A stretch of DNA of 64,000 nt, from assembly GCA_024682115.1 (NCBI GenBank), contig JAIKZO010000058.1, positions 1 to 64,000 of the forward strand. The letters are read 5' to 3'. The notes under the pieces were generated by a model, which was given only the letters and a program-made list of their open reading frames with translations, made no database searches and was not told the origin of the DNA. This DNA is from Lachnospiraceae bacterium. GTDB taxonomy: Bacteria; Bacillota; Clostridia; Lachnospirales; Lachnospiraceae. Shown one piece after another: positions 35,547 through 44,087 of the stretch. Position 1 is the first letter of the stretch, and the number at the start of each line of letters is the position of its first letter. The position numbers and the translations under genes were made by a program.

Positions 35547-37259
35547 ATGAATTACTCAAAAAAAGATAAACGAAGAATTGTATTGGATGTATTGGTGACC
35601 ATCATAATAGCGATAATTCTGGCTTGCTGTGTCGGTACCCTGATATGCTTTGGAAGTGTATATGCAGGACTTTCGCGGGATTGGTTCTTTTTTGAAAAGA
35701 ACACGCATCTTACTTTTCTTGCCATCAGTTATCAGGTGATCTTTTTAACCACATCACTTTTGAGTTTGCTTTCCGATAAAGAAGAAACAGTGTATTGGGA
35801 AAGATTTACCGAGTATGTTCTGGTCTATCCCAGACATATGAATTTTATAGGACTATCAAGCGTAGGTTTTGTTACGCTTTTGATGCAGACGCTTTCATGC
35901 TTTTTCTCTGATCATTTATGGTGGAGTGGTTTCTTTTATGCAAATTTCCTTATTGGGATTATCGTGATCATCATTTTGTATTACAAGATGAGTTCCGTAT
36001 ATTTTAACCGCCCGCATTATGTGCGGATTCTCAGGAAAACAAAAATAACGCAGGAAGAACTGAACCGCCTGAAAGAGCATTCGCTCATTGCAGCAGACAG
36101 ATCAAACGGTCGTGTGGTTAATGAGAACATGTCTTATCTTTTAGATAAATCATTAGAGGAAGACGGAGATATATCATCTTCTGCGACCGATGCTCTTATA
36201 GCTGTTTTTGATCATCTGTATGAAAACAAACAGGGAGCGTTGATAGAAAACTTCTTTGGCGAAAATCTCTCCTTGATCCCCGGATCATCCCTTTTATACA
36301 AGGAGATCGTCTTTTGGATCATGGAAGATGTTTCGAGAGTGGAATTATGGCATGCATTTATCAAAGCCAAAGGTAATGTTACCGAATATAAGAACATGCT
36401 TGATTGTGTGAAGAGTTATATCAGGGATGTGTGGTCTTCTTTGCCGATCCGATTTAAAGAAGGCAGTGAACACTTTATGAGACAGGCAGAGTTTTATGAG
36501 GATTCGCGTGACGCAACGATCGAAGTCAGGCATATTTTCTCAGAATATGAACGTAAGATAACCAAGATGGTCTCTTTTGTGTTCAATAATAATCTGAGAG
36601 ACGAACAGGAAGATCTGACGGAAATCCTCCTGACCATGCCGGATCCGATATCGTTCAGACCGTTGATCAATCCTTTGGACATAAACAATGATGATATAAT
36701 ACAGAGGATCATCAAGGACATAAAAAATGATGATTCCGAACTTGCAGATTTTATTTATACTTTTGATGTGGTCGCTAATACAATGGCTCATGATGTTTGC
36801 CTTGATGAGAGGAAAAAAGACGATATCATTTTATGCTTGATAAGGACCATGGAGGAAAAAGAACATCCGGATATCAGATTGGAAAATGCCTTTAATAGTT
36901 TCCTGATCGAGAGCGTTCAGTTTGATAAATACTATAGAAAAAAATACATAAAAAACCTTGCCCAAAAGGCAAGTGATGAATGTGATCTAAATGCCATGGA
37001 TACCCTACAGGCTTTCATAAGTTATGATCATTGGTTGGATGAATCGATCAGGTCTTTGGAAGAAGAAAGGGACGATGATATAGACGATGTTTCCAACATT
37101 GAGAATGGTGAGGAAGAGAGTAAAGATGATCAGGATGATACAGGATCGCCTTTGGAATTTTGGACAGAAATAAGAGGTGAGATATCTTCCGGAAATGATT
37201 GCAGAAAAGATCTGCTGGAATCACTTGATGAATATATAGATTTTCTGAAGAACATGTGA
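35547..37259 (+). CDS. 570-aa membrane protein of unknown function
   Basis: Not recognised. The N-terminal 155 residues contain four membrane helices (about 12-36, 50-72, 97-118, 125-147). The rest, over 400 residues, is a soluble, mostly helical cytoplasmic domain with many acidic and aromatic residues, ending in an acidic stretch (DDDIDDVSNIENGEEESKDDQDD) and a final helix. No catalytic motif is seen. The ATG lies 10 nt after AAAGGTG. The secreted transglutaminase-like gene begins 9 bp after its stop, so the two are probably one unit. By eye the base composition is more AT-rich than in the genes around it. Confidence 0.8.
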   Translation: MNYSKKDKRRIVLDVLVTIIIAIILACCVGTLICFGSVYAGLSRDWFFFEKNTHLTFLAISYQVIFLTTSLLSLLSDKEETVYWERFTEYVLVYPRHMNFIGLSSVGFVTLLMQTLSCFFSDHLWWSGFFYANFLIGIIVIIILYYKMSSVYFNRPHYVRILRKTKITQEELNRLKEHSLIAADRSNGRVVNENMSYLLDKSLEEDGDISSSATDALIAVFDHLYENKQGALIENFFGENLSLIPGSSLLYKEIVFWIMEDVSRVELWHAFIKAKGNVTEYKNMLDCVKSYIRDVWSSLPIRFKEGSEHFMRQAEFYEDSRDATIEVRHIFSEYERKITKMVSFVFNNNLRDEQEDLTEILLTMPDPISFRPLINPLDINNDDIIQRIIKDIKNDDSELADFIYTFDVVANTMAHDVCLDERKKDDIILCLIRTMEEKEHPDIRLENAFNSFLIESVQFDKYYRKKYIKNLAQKASDECDLNAMDTLQAFISYDHWLDESIRSLEEERDDDIDDVSNIENGEEESKDDQDDTGSPLEFWTEIRGEISSGNDCRKDLLESLDEYIDFLKNM

Positions 37260-37268
37260 GGATAGAAA

Positions 37269-38447
37269 ATGAAAAGAAGGATCATTAGTGTTATTTCTGT
37301 CATAAGCATATGTTTGTGTATGTTATCGGGGGCATCATCGCCTCGTGAGATTGATGCTCAATATGGAGCCTATACCAAGCAGGATGTTGTGCAAAGCGGT
37401 GACATTTATTTATATCATTTTGGCAACAGTGCTAAATGCGGATTGGCACCGGACGGAACCAGTATAGATTTTGAGGGCTTCGCAGGATTTAAAGCTACGA
37501 CCAATGGCAGTAAAGTTACTTATACCATGTACACACATACCTCTTCTTATAACGCAGGTGCTATGCGAATAGCATCGTACCATGATTGCGAGAATTATAT
37601 CGATCTGGGTGTTGCGGTACCTGACAAGAGTCAAAACTTTGATATGGCTGATGCCTGTAAATCCATAAAGGATGTGTCAAACGCCTATGTTCTCAGCATA
37701 TACCTGGAAGGCGAAGACAAACCGCATGTTGACATGAACCTGTATTATGACGGCAAGAACGTTAAGACCTGTCGAAAGGGTATGATCGATACTGAAAGAA
37801 GGATTGCCGAATGGAATGATCTTGTGGGGAACTTAAAGCCTAAGACATGCCTTAATATGTATGTTGGAACCAAGGAATATCCGATAACTTATCCTACCAG
37901 CGGAACGGACGGACATTGCAATCATGTACAGGAATGGTGTGACTTGAGCGATGAGATTGTTCTTCATGATGATTGGACCGATGAGGTGAAGGTTTTTGCA
38001 TTCACTCTCTGGCTTACCCGAAACACAGCCTATGATAACTATAGGGTTGATAAGAACGATAATAAATCAAGGGCAACTCTTGAAAATGACTGGGATAATG
38101 ACGACCTTTGGATGTACTATAATCATGTAGGTCAATGCTGGGACTATGGCAATGCCATGGCGATAATGTGCAGACATCACGGTATTCCATGTACTACGGT
38201 TGAAAACAACCATCATGAAGTGACCTGTGTCTGGCTGAATAACGAATGGGTTGCAATAGATGTAAGCGTACTGGTCAAATATCACTGTTATGATAAAGAC
38301 ACCGATCCGAAAAACTGGACCGTTTGGCGTGATTCGAGCTTTTCAGACGCATACGGTTATTATGACGATACCATGGTAACCTATAATCAGGGATTGACAA
38401 CCCCTCATACTGCGCTGCAGGGCATGGACGGGAAAAATCCGATGTGA
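37269..38447 (+). CDS. Secreted transglutaminase-like cysteine protein
   Basis: A signal peptide (ISVISICLCMLSGASS) precedes a strand-rich N-terminal region with a Thr-rich TYTMYTHTSSY patch, then a transglutaminase-core domain. The catalytic triad is visible as C290 (GQCWDYGNAMAIMC), H315/H316 (NNHHEVTCVW) and D331 (AIDVS). Bacterial members act as proteases, peptide cross-linkers or cyclising enzymes on the cell surface. The RBS is GAGGATAG. The gene is last of the group starting at 33373 and converges on the araC gene with only a 7-bp T-rich gap. The substrate is unknown. Confidence 0.85.
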   Translation: MKRRIISVISVISICLCMLSGASSPREIDAQYGAYTKQDVVQSGDIYLYHFGNSAKCGLAPDGTSIDFEGFAGFKATTNGSKVTYTMYTHTSSYNAGAMRIASYHDCENYIDLGVAVPDKSQNFDMADACKSIKDVSNAYVLSIYLEGEDKPHVDMNLYYDGKNVKTCRKGMIDTERRIAEWNDLVGNLKPKTCLNMYVGTKEYPITYPTSGTDGHCNHVQEWCDLSDEIVLHDDWTDEVKVFAFTLWLTRNTAYDNYRVDKNDNKSRATLENDWDNDDLWMYYNHVGQCWDYGNAMAIMCRHHGIPCTTVENNHHEVTCVWLNNEWVAIDVSVLVKYHCYDKDTDPKNWTVWRDSSFSDAYGYYDDTMVTYNQGLTTPHTALQGMDGKNPM

Positions 38448-38454
38448 AAGTTTT

Positions 38455-39312
38455 TTATTTTTTCTCGTAAAGATTACGGAATTCGGTGGGTGTGCAACCC
38501 TTGATTATCTTGAACATGCGCATGAAGGCAGAAAGAGAATTAAAGCCTGATCTTGATGCGACTTCCATGACGTTCATGCCGGGATCCATAAGAAGCTTTT
38601 CGGCATAATCAATCCTTCGGCTGTTCAGATATTTATAGAAAGGAACATTGGCAAATTCCTTGAATAGACGACTGAAATGGAATTTTGAAAAGCCTGCGAT
38701 CTCTGCTACGGAATCAAGAGAAAGATCCTCCGTACAGTGTGCGTTGATGTATTCGCAAACCTTCATGAATTTATCGATGTATTCAACCTGTTTCGTGGGT
38801 TTTATGTCGGCAAAACGATCGGGCTGGTGAGCATAACTTCTTCCGGCCATTACAAGGATCTGTAACAATTTGGAACATATAGAAGCATTCTTCAGGGGCG
38901 AATTCGAAAAGTATTCGTCCCTTATTTCTGTCATAAGTCTGGAAACATCTCCGTGAATATCCGGAAATTCTTCAGGTGTGATCAAAAGCGCATTCTGAAA
39001 GGAAAAAAATGATTCAAAATCGCTGAACGTGCTTAGAAGAGTCATTCCGCACTGGAAAATGATCCTGCGCCCGCTGTCGGCATTCATCCTGTGCAGAACT
39101 CCCGGTCCGATGATAAGGACGTCGTTTACACGAAGATCATATCTTTTTTCGGCACAATAGATAGTGTATTTACCTTCTGTCGGCATAAGGATCTCGATCG
39201 GAGTATGCCAATGGATCGGATATTCTTCATAATCAACATTGTCATAGCAGAGCAAGAATGTATTGCCTTCGAAATATACGGTTTCTTTTGTTCCTTCAAG
39301 ATTTTTGATCAT
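38455..39312 (-). CDS. AraC-family transcriptional regulator
   Basis: The N-terminal cupin (about 1-130: HWHTPIEILMPTEG, RVNDVLIIGPGVLHRM) is a sugar-binding fold. The C-terminus (about 185-285) has two helix-turn-helix units: LSLDSVAEIAGFSKFHFSRLFKEF and NVMEVASRSGFNSLSAFMRMFK, ending GCTPTEFRN. It is divergent from the GH43 gene, with 266 bp between them, so the likely target is that promoter, induced by a plant sugar (inference). The start, ATG 39312, has no Shine-Dalgarno sequence, and its predicted transcript leader is only about 11 nt. Confidence 0.92.
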   Translation of the reverse strand: MIKNLEGTKETVYFEGNTFLLCYDNVDYEEYPIHWHTPIEILMPTEGKYTIYCAEKRYDLRVNDVLIIGPGVLHRMNADSGRRIIFQCGMTLLSTFSDFESFFSFQNALLITPEEFPDIHGDVSRLMTEIRDEYFSNSPLKNASICSKLLQILVMAGRSYAHQPDRFADIKPTKQVEYIDKFMKVCEYINAHCTEDLSLDSVAEIAGFSKFHFSRLFKEFANVPFYKYLNSRRIDYAEKLLMDPGMNVMEVASRSGFNSLSAFMRMFKIIKGCTPTEFRNLYEKK

Positions 39313-39329
39313 ATTTTTTAAACTTTTTT

Positions 39330-39357
39330 ATTATATTTGCGATAAAAACACTATCAA
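39330..39357 (-). promoter_or_regulatory. Promoter of the araC-type gene
   Basis: Read on the minus strand: TTGATA, a 16-bp spacer and TATAAT (complement of 39352-39357 and 39330-39335). The predicted start is only about 11 nt before the ATG, in an A-rich leader without a ribosome site. Confidence 0.65.
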
Positions 39358-39493
39358 AATTTGCTTTGTATACACTAATATATATCCTTAAAATAAAAAA
39401 GTAAAGAGTGTACGATCTCATAACGACTGGAGAAATGCCGAAAATATCAACATTTTTGAACACAAACTCGGTAAAATCGGCTTCAGCAATTAT

Positions 39494-39522
39494 TTGTAGT
39501 TAATTAGCAATAATTTTATAGA
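39494..39522 (+). promoter_or_regulatory. Candidate promoter of the GH43 gene
   Basis: TTGTAG (39494-39499), a 17-bp spacer and TATAGA (39517-39522), about 57 bp before ATG 39579. The AT-rich region around it is the likely binding site of the divergent AraC regulator, but no clear operator repeat was found by eye. Confidence 0.45.
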
Positions 39523-39578
39523 AGCACATCGCAGTCACATCGTATTATTTAAACATAAGATTTTAAGAAGTTGAGTAT

Positions 39579-40556
39579 ATGAGAAGAGCAAACGAAAGAA
39601 AACCGCTTGTAAAGCATATTTATACTGCCGATCCGTCTGCACATGTTTTTAACGGAAAGATTTATATCTATCCCTCTCATGATGTGGAAAGAGACGTTCC
39701 GGACGATGACAACGGCGATCAGTATATGATGGAAGACTATCATGTGCTGTCGATGGATAAACTTGATTCGGAATGCGTTGATAACGGACTGGCGCTCCAT
39801 CAGGATGATGTACCCTGGGTAAAGAACCAGATGTGGGCTCCTGATGCTATATGTGTTAACGGCAAGTATTATCTGATTTTTCCTGCCAAGGATAAGGACG
39901 GGATATTCAGGATAGGAGTTGCTTCTTCCGATTCACCTACAGGCCCTTTTGAACCTCAGCCGGAACCGATCAAGGGAAGCTACAGTATAGATCCCGCGGT
40001 GCTTCTGGATGACGATGGCAGAATATATTGCTATTACGGAGGACTTTGGGGCGGACAGCTTGAAATGTGGCAGTCGGGATCATTTAATCCGGACGAAAAA
40101 CGTCCTTCAGGCGATGACAAGGCATTGGGTCCCATGTTCGCAGAATTCGCTCCTTCGATGGACAGATTCATTTCGGAACCCAAACATCTCGTGATACTTG
40201 ATGAAAACGGTGAACCTTTAAAGGCTTCCGATGAAGACAGAAGATATTTTGAAGGACCGTGGATGCATAAATATAACGGAAAGTATTATCTTTCCTATTC
40301 GACCGGAACCACACATTATATCTGTTATGCCGAGGGAACTTCACCTGACGGACCCTTCACTTACAAGGGCAGGATAATGGAACCCGTACTCGGATGGACC
40401 ACACATCATTCGGTAGTACAGATAGACGGCGAATGGTATCTTTTCTATCATGACTGTGAGCTTTCCGGTGGCGTAACGCATGAAAGATGCGTAAAATATA
40501 CCAAACTTGATATTGACGAAAACGGCAATATCAAGACTATTCATCCCTACGAGTAA
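39579..40556 (+). CDS. GH43-family glycosidase
   Basis: The 325-aa five-bladed propeller enzyme shows all three GH43 acidic residues in their usual settings: the base in YTADPSAHVF, the pKa-modulating Asp in YSIDPAVLLDDDG and the acid in YFEGPWMHKYNG. Other family features are NQMWAPDAICVNGKYYLIF and a late HHSVVQIDGEWYLFYHD. GH43 enzymes cleave alpha-L-arabinofuranosides or beta-xylosides. No signal peptide is present, so it acts on imported oligosaccharides. With GH127 10 kb away it points to use of arabinose-rich plant glycans. It is divergent from an AraC regulator and ends at a strong terminator. Subfamily and exact substrate cannot be fixed. Confidence 0.9.
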   Translation: MRRANERKPLVKHIYTADPSAHVFNGKIYIYPSHDVERDVPDDDNGDQYMMEDYHVLSMDKLDSECVDNGLALHQDDVPWVKNQMWAPDAICVNGKYYLIFPAKDKDGIFRIGVASSDSPTGPFEPQPEPIKGSYSIDPAVLLDDDGRIYCYYGGLWGGQLEMWQSGSFNPDEKRPSGDDKALGPMFAEFAPSMDRFISEPKHLVILDENGEPLKASDEDRRYFEGPWMHKYNGKYYLSYSTGTTHYICYAEGTSPDGPFTYKGRIMEPVLGWTTHHSVVQIDGEWYLFYHDCELSGGVTHERCVKYTKLDIDENGNIKTIHPYE

Positions 40557-40593
40557 TTTCTTTTTCAATACATCCTCTTTTATAGTTTTTGCG

Positions 40594-40625
40594 AAATCAG
40601 TCTCCGTGCTGCGGAGGCTGATTTT
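40594..40625 (+). terminator. Intrinsic terminator after GH43
   Basis: AAATCAGTCTCCG pairs with CGGAGGCTGATTT (one G-T pair) around a 5-nt TGCTG loop and runs into TTTTG. It separates GH43 from the histidine kinase gene. Confidence 0.85.
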
Positions 40626-40673
40626 GTGTGCGTATAATGAGCAGATATCTCTGCTCCTGTGGCCCTGCTCATA

Positions 40674-40702
40674 TTGCTCCTATATTATTATGGTGATAAA
40701 AT
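40674..40702 (+). promoter_or_regulatory. Promoter of the lone histidine kinase, predicting a leaderless mRNA
   Basis: TTGCTC (40674-40679), 17 bp, and TAAAAT (40697-40702) with an extended -10 TG. Only 6 nt separate the -10 box from ATG 40709, so the transcript would start at or next to the start codon. The in-frame TAA inside the -10 box rules out an upstream start. Confidence 0.6.
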
Positions 40703-40708
40703 CGACCT

Positions 40709-42043
40709 ATGAAACACAGACTTTCTTATTCAAAAAAGTATCTGCTCATATCCGGAATCCTCATGGCGCTAATAGTTTTTCTGGCGCTTCTTTTTGGCAG
40801 GACGATTACCAGACAGTTTTTTATAAACAGAAAACTCAGTTCTATGATAGAAGCTTATTCCAAACTTAACGAGGCTTCGGCTGCAGGTAAACTTAATTCC
40901 GATTCATTTGAACTCACTTTTAAAAAGATAATAGAAAACGATAATATTTCCATAGTCATGGTCGATTCGGATTCTGAAACGATAAAGGCCAGCGGGCCCG
41001 ATTATGAGTTTATGTCCAAACAGCTTATGATCTATCTGTTCGACCAGAAGAATAACGAAGCCGCTGTTCTTAAATCCGCAGAAAAATATGAAGCGTATCT
41101 TGCGAAAGACTCGAGAAATGACATTGAATATATCGATATGTGGGGTGTGCTCGACGACGGAAATCTTTTTCTTTTAAGAAGCCCTCTTGGAAGCATAGAG
41201 CAGACTGCAAGGCTTGCGAATAATCTCATTGCATTTATCCTTGTCTCGATAGGATTTGTTCTTTTGGTCATATTCCTTATCATCAGCAGGAGAGTTACGG
41301 TTTCCGAGCTCAGGGAAGATAATATCCGTTTACAAAAAGACATAGAGGAAAAGGAACGGAACGAAAAAATGAGAAACGAGTTTCTTTCCAATGTTTCTCA
41401 TGAACTCAAAACTCCGATCGCGCTCATTCAGGGATACGCGGAAGGGCTTAAAGAGAGCGTTAACAAAGACGAAGAGTCCAAAGACTTTTACTGTGATGTG
41501 ATCATGGATGAAGCTTCAAAGATGAATATCATGGTCAAAAAGATGCTCGACCTTAATCAGCTTGAGTTTGGTGACATGGACTTTTCCGAAGACGAATTTG
41601 ATATTGTTTCGTTGATAAAAAACTATCTTTCATCATCAGAGATCCGTTGCAGGCAAAAGGGGGTTGAACTGATCTTTGACCAGTCCGAGCCGATGCTGGT
41701 AAAGGCTGATGAATATTATGCCGAAGAAGTATTGGACAATTATTTCAGTAATGCGCTGAATCATGTTTCCGGAAACATGAGGATAGAGATCAAAGCGGAA
41801 GAACTGGATGCCGAAAAGATCAGAGTGTCGGTGTTTAATACAGGAGATCCTATACCCGAAGAATCTTTGGAGCGCATCTGGGAAAAGTTTTATAAGGTCG
41901 ACAAAGCCAGGACCAGGGAATATGGCGGAAGCGGAGTCGGATTGAGCATAGTAAAAGCGATCGTTGAAAAAATGGATCAGATCTACGGCGTTGAAAACAG
42001 GCCCGACGGAGTAAGCTTTTATTTCACGTTAAAAAAGGCATAG
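40709..42043 (+). CDS. Membrane sensor histidine kinase (simple, PhoR/BaeS-like)
   Basis: The 444-aa protein has transmembrane helices at about 10-33 and 166-190 around an extracytoplasmic sensor of about 130 aa. Then come a linker coiled coil, HisKA with H231 (NVSHELKTPIALIQGYAEGL) and an HATPase (DNYFSNALNHV, NTGDPIP, GGSGVGLSIVKAI). There is no receiver. It is typical of a two-gene system with an OmpR-type regulator, but none is next to it. The same-strand regulator at 33935 is the obvious candidate partner (inference). A lipoprotein and a membrane protein follow on the same strand. No ribosome binding site is seen before the ATG. Confidence 0.92.
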   Translation: MKHRLSYSKKYLLISGILMALIVFLALLFGRTITRQFFINRKLSSMIEAYSKLNEASAAGKLNSDSFELTFKKIIENDNISIVMVDSDSETIKASGPDYEFMSKQLMIYLFDQKNNEAAVLKSAEKYEAYLAKDSRNDIEYIDMWGVLDDGNLFLLRSPLGSIEQTARLANNLIAFILVSIGFVLLVIFLIISRRVTVSELREDNIRLQKDIEEKERNEKMRNEFLSNVSHELKTPIALIQGYAEGLKESVNKDEESKDFYCDVIMDEASKMNIMVKKMLDLNQLEFGDMDFSEDEFDIVSLIKNYLSSSEIRCRQKGVELIFDQSEPMLVKADEYYAEEVLDNYFSNALNHVSGNMRIEIKAEELDAEKIRVSVFNTGDPIPEESLERIWEKFYKVDKARTREYGGSGVGLSIVKAIVEKMDQIYGVENRPDGVSFYFTLKKA

Positions 42044-42057
42044 TGTCTATAGACAGA

Positions 42058-42086
42058 TTTACGCAAATGAGGATTTGTGCTAGACT
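42058..42086 (+). promoter_or_regulatory. Promoter of the lipoprotein gene, predicting a leaderless mRNA
   Basis: TTTACG (42058-42063), 17 bp, and TAGACT (42081-42086) with an extended -10 TG. Again only 6 nt separate the -10 box from the ATG (42093), and the in-frame TAG inside the -10 box blocks any earlier start. Confidence 0.55.
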
Positions 42087-42092
42087 AACCTT

Positions 42093-42872
42093 ATGAAAAA
42101 GAGATCATTGGCGACAATTTTATGTTTTGCTTTAGTTTCCCTGACCGGATGTGCCGCGTTAAAATCGGAGATCCCGGATCTTACCGAACAGGAACAGGGG
42201 ATGGTCGTTGAATATGCGACGGAAGTTCTGCTCCATTACGACAGGATGAACGGTGATAAGATAAAGCCGGTAAAGTATTCTATCGTAGAAGACGGTACTA
42301 CCGTTTCCGAAGAAGAATACGGAAATATGCTTCAGGAAGAAACGGAAGCTTCTTCAGGGTTGCAGCTTCCCGAAAACAACTATACATCCGCGGATCAGGT
42401 ACAGGATGTAACGGTCGTTGATAATACTTCGGAAGATCAAACCGTTGTGTCAGCTTTTTCTTCTTTGGTTGAGTGCTTCGGACTCAGCGGTATTTCGATC
42501 GAGCCGGTGGGCTATGAGATCACGGATTTCTATCCGCAATCACCTACCGAATATTTTGTTATGAATGCTACGGACGGCAACAGGCTCATCATCCTCAGAT
42601 TTAAACTTTCAAACACCTCCGGAAGTGACATGAAGGTGGAAATTCCTTACGGGGACGTAAAATATAAGATCATGCTTAACGGCAATACCAAGAATGCGCT
42701 TACGACGCTTCTTGTCAACGACCTCGGAACTTATTCCAGAGATCTTCTTGCCGATGAAAACGAAGAAGTCGTTTTGGTCGGTGAATTTCCTTCTTCCGAA
42801 GCGGATAATATTTCTTCCCTTTCTGTTGAGGTTAAGAGAGAAGCGGGAAGTTATTCCGTTATCTTCAAATAG
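42093..42872 (+). CDS. Putative lipoprotein of unknown function
   Basis: A short lipoprotein signal ends in LTGC (Cys20), which predicts lipid attachment outside the cytoplasmic membrane. The remaining 240 residues have an N-terminal acidic, Ser/Thr-rich half and a C-terminal half of beta strands (YFVMNATDGNRLIILRFKLSNTSG, KVEIPYGDVKYKIMLNG, EEVVLVGEFPSSEADNI) like an immunoglobulin-type or DUF4352-like telokin fold. That likeness is weak. It lies 50 bp after the histidine kinase and 18 bp before the next membrane protein, so it may be a target or accessory factor of that kinase. Its own promoter seems to give a leaderless message. Confidence 0.8.
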   Translation: MKKRSLATILCFALVSLTGCAALKSEIPDLTEQEQGMVVEYATEVLLHYDRMNGDKIKPVKYSIVEDGTTVSEEEYGNMLQEETEASSGLQLPENNYTSADQVQDVTVVDNTSEDQTVVSAFSSLVECFGLSGISIEPVGYEITDFYPQSPTEYFVMNATDGNRLIILRFKLSNTSGSDMKVEIPYGDVKYKIMLNGNTKNALTTLLVNDLGTYSRDLLADENEEVVLVGEFPSSEADNISSLSVEVKREAGSYSVIFK

Positions 42873-42890
42873 TGTTTTGGAGGATAAACT

Positions 42891-43937
42891 TTGAAAAGAT
42901 CCAAGAAAAAAACCGGTTTGATCATTTTGATCGTCCTGCTTTTTTTACTTTTAGCGGGGGCCGGTGTTTTTTGTTTTTATTATTTCAACAGGCCGATCCT
43001 TAAGATCAACAAAGCGATCGAAGAAGATAATATCGAAGAGGTAGCTGATCTATACGGTTCTCTTTCAAAGGAAAGCGAAATGCTCGATGTCCAGGATCTG
43101 ATGCTTGATAGGTGTAAGGATCTTGAGGAGGGTTTCGTTAACGAGAAATATGAATACGATTTTGTTCAGGAACAGTTTGATATTCTGGGCGAAGAGATCC
43201 TCGAAGACAACAGCAGATTCAATAAGATCGTAAAAAACATAAATATTCTGAATAATTCCCGTAACGCATATGATGCGGGGATCGAGGCTTTTGAGAAAGA
43301 GGATTATGAAACGGCAATTGAGGAGTTCTCGAAAGTAATAAAGGATGATGGGAACTTTGAAAACGCCCAATCAAAGATAGAAGAATGCAAGGCCCTTATG
43401 AAACCTGACGTGACAGGTGTTTACAGGGCCAAGATAGATGTTGCGGATATCATAATGTCATACATGGGCGTCGCTGGCGGATCTTCGCCTTTGCCGCTGA
43501 CGATCGATTTTGTCATAGAGATCACGGATGATGTAAACGGATCAGCATATGTTGATCTTAAAGATCCCGATGCCATGATCGAAACCGTTATCAAGATCGT
43601 AACTGCTTTGACCAAAAAGAAGATCGCCGATGAATACGGTGTGTCTGAGGCTAATTTAGATTCTTATCTCAAGATACTTATGGGAAAGAGCGTTGAAGAG
43701 ATGATAAGGGATGAAGTAAATATCGATGAACTCAAAAAAATGATTCCCCTTGAAAAAACGCCATTTACTTATACCGTTGAAGAAGATGTTGTTCATGCCG
43801 ATTATGAAGGAAGTACCGGCGGATTTAATCTCTACATACATGATGAGGGATTGTATCTTGAAGAGGATTCCAAAAACGAAATGGGCGAATTCAGTTCTAT
43901 GGGCCTGGAATTTCCGTTGATTTTTTACAAAGAATGA
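42891..43937 (+). CDS. Single-pass extracytoplasmic protein with TPR-like segment
   Basis: One N-terminal membrane helix (about 9-31) follows a KRSKKK start, which suggests an anchored protein facing outwards. Residues about 35-165 are helical and include a TPR-like unit (AYDAGIEAFEKEDYETAIEEFSKVIKDDGNFENA). The C-terminal half is strand-rich (VTGVYRAKIDVADI, PLTIDFVIEITDDVNGSAYVDL), in a pattern also seen in Gram-positive surface proteins of unknown role. The start is TTG 42891, 8 nt after TTGGAGG. It is last in the kinase-lipoprotein group. No family name can be given. Confidence 0.8.
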   Translation: MKRSKKKTGLIILIVLLFLLLAGAGVFCFYYFNRPILKINKAIEEDNIEEVADLYGSLSKESEMLDVQDLMLDRCKDLEEGFVNEKYEYDFVQEQFDILGEEILEDNSRFNKIVKNINILNNSRNAYDAGIEAFEKEDYETAIEEFSKVIKDDGNFENAQSKIEECKALMKPDVTGVYRAKIDVADIIMSYMGVAGGSSPLPLTIDFVIEITDDVNGSAYVDLKDPDAMIETVIKIVTALTKKKIADEYGVSEANLDSYLKILMGKSVEEMIRDEVNIDELKKMIPLEKTPFTYTVEEDVVHADYEGSTGGFNLYIHDEGLYLEEDSKNEMGEFSSMGLEFPLIFYKE

Positions 43938-43946
43938 CATTTTAAA

Positions 43947-43962
43947 AATTGTATATACAATT
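43947..43962. promoter_or_regulatory. Perfect 16-bp palindrome upstream of cheV
   Basis: AATTGTATATACAATT is a perfect palindrome 22 bp before the -35 box of the cheV promoter. Its TTGTATATACAA core resembles GntR-type operators. No GntR gene is in the window, so its use as an operator is a guess. Confidence 0.4.
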
Positions 43963-43984
43963 AGTTAAATTATCTATTTTATTG

Positions 43985-44013
43985 TTGTTTGAGTTGTATT
44001 GATATGATATAAT
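43985..44013 (+). promoter_or_regulatory. Promoter of cheV
   Basis: TTGTTT (43985-43990), 17 bp, and TATAAT (44008-44013) with an extended -10 TG at 44005-44006. The leader is about 68 nt. The sequence is sigma-A-like rather than a flagellar sigma-28 (TAAA/GCCGATAA) promoter. Confidence 0.75.
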
Positions 44014-44087
44014 GACTTGTGTGTGGTTTATTAATTACCATAGCGAATAAATAATTCTCATTTATTGAGAAAGAACGAGGTGTGTGG

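Noticed and set aside
39313-39578. A small gene or RNA in the araC-GH43 gap
   Set aside because: The 266 bp are AT-rich, without an ORF that has a ribosome site and without a clear hairpin. Two opposing promoters explain it.
44014-44087. Riboswitch or c-di-GMP aptamer in the cheV leader
   Set aside because: The leader is short and AT-rich, and no conserved aptamer core or terminator pairing could be seen.
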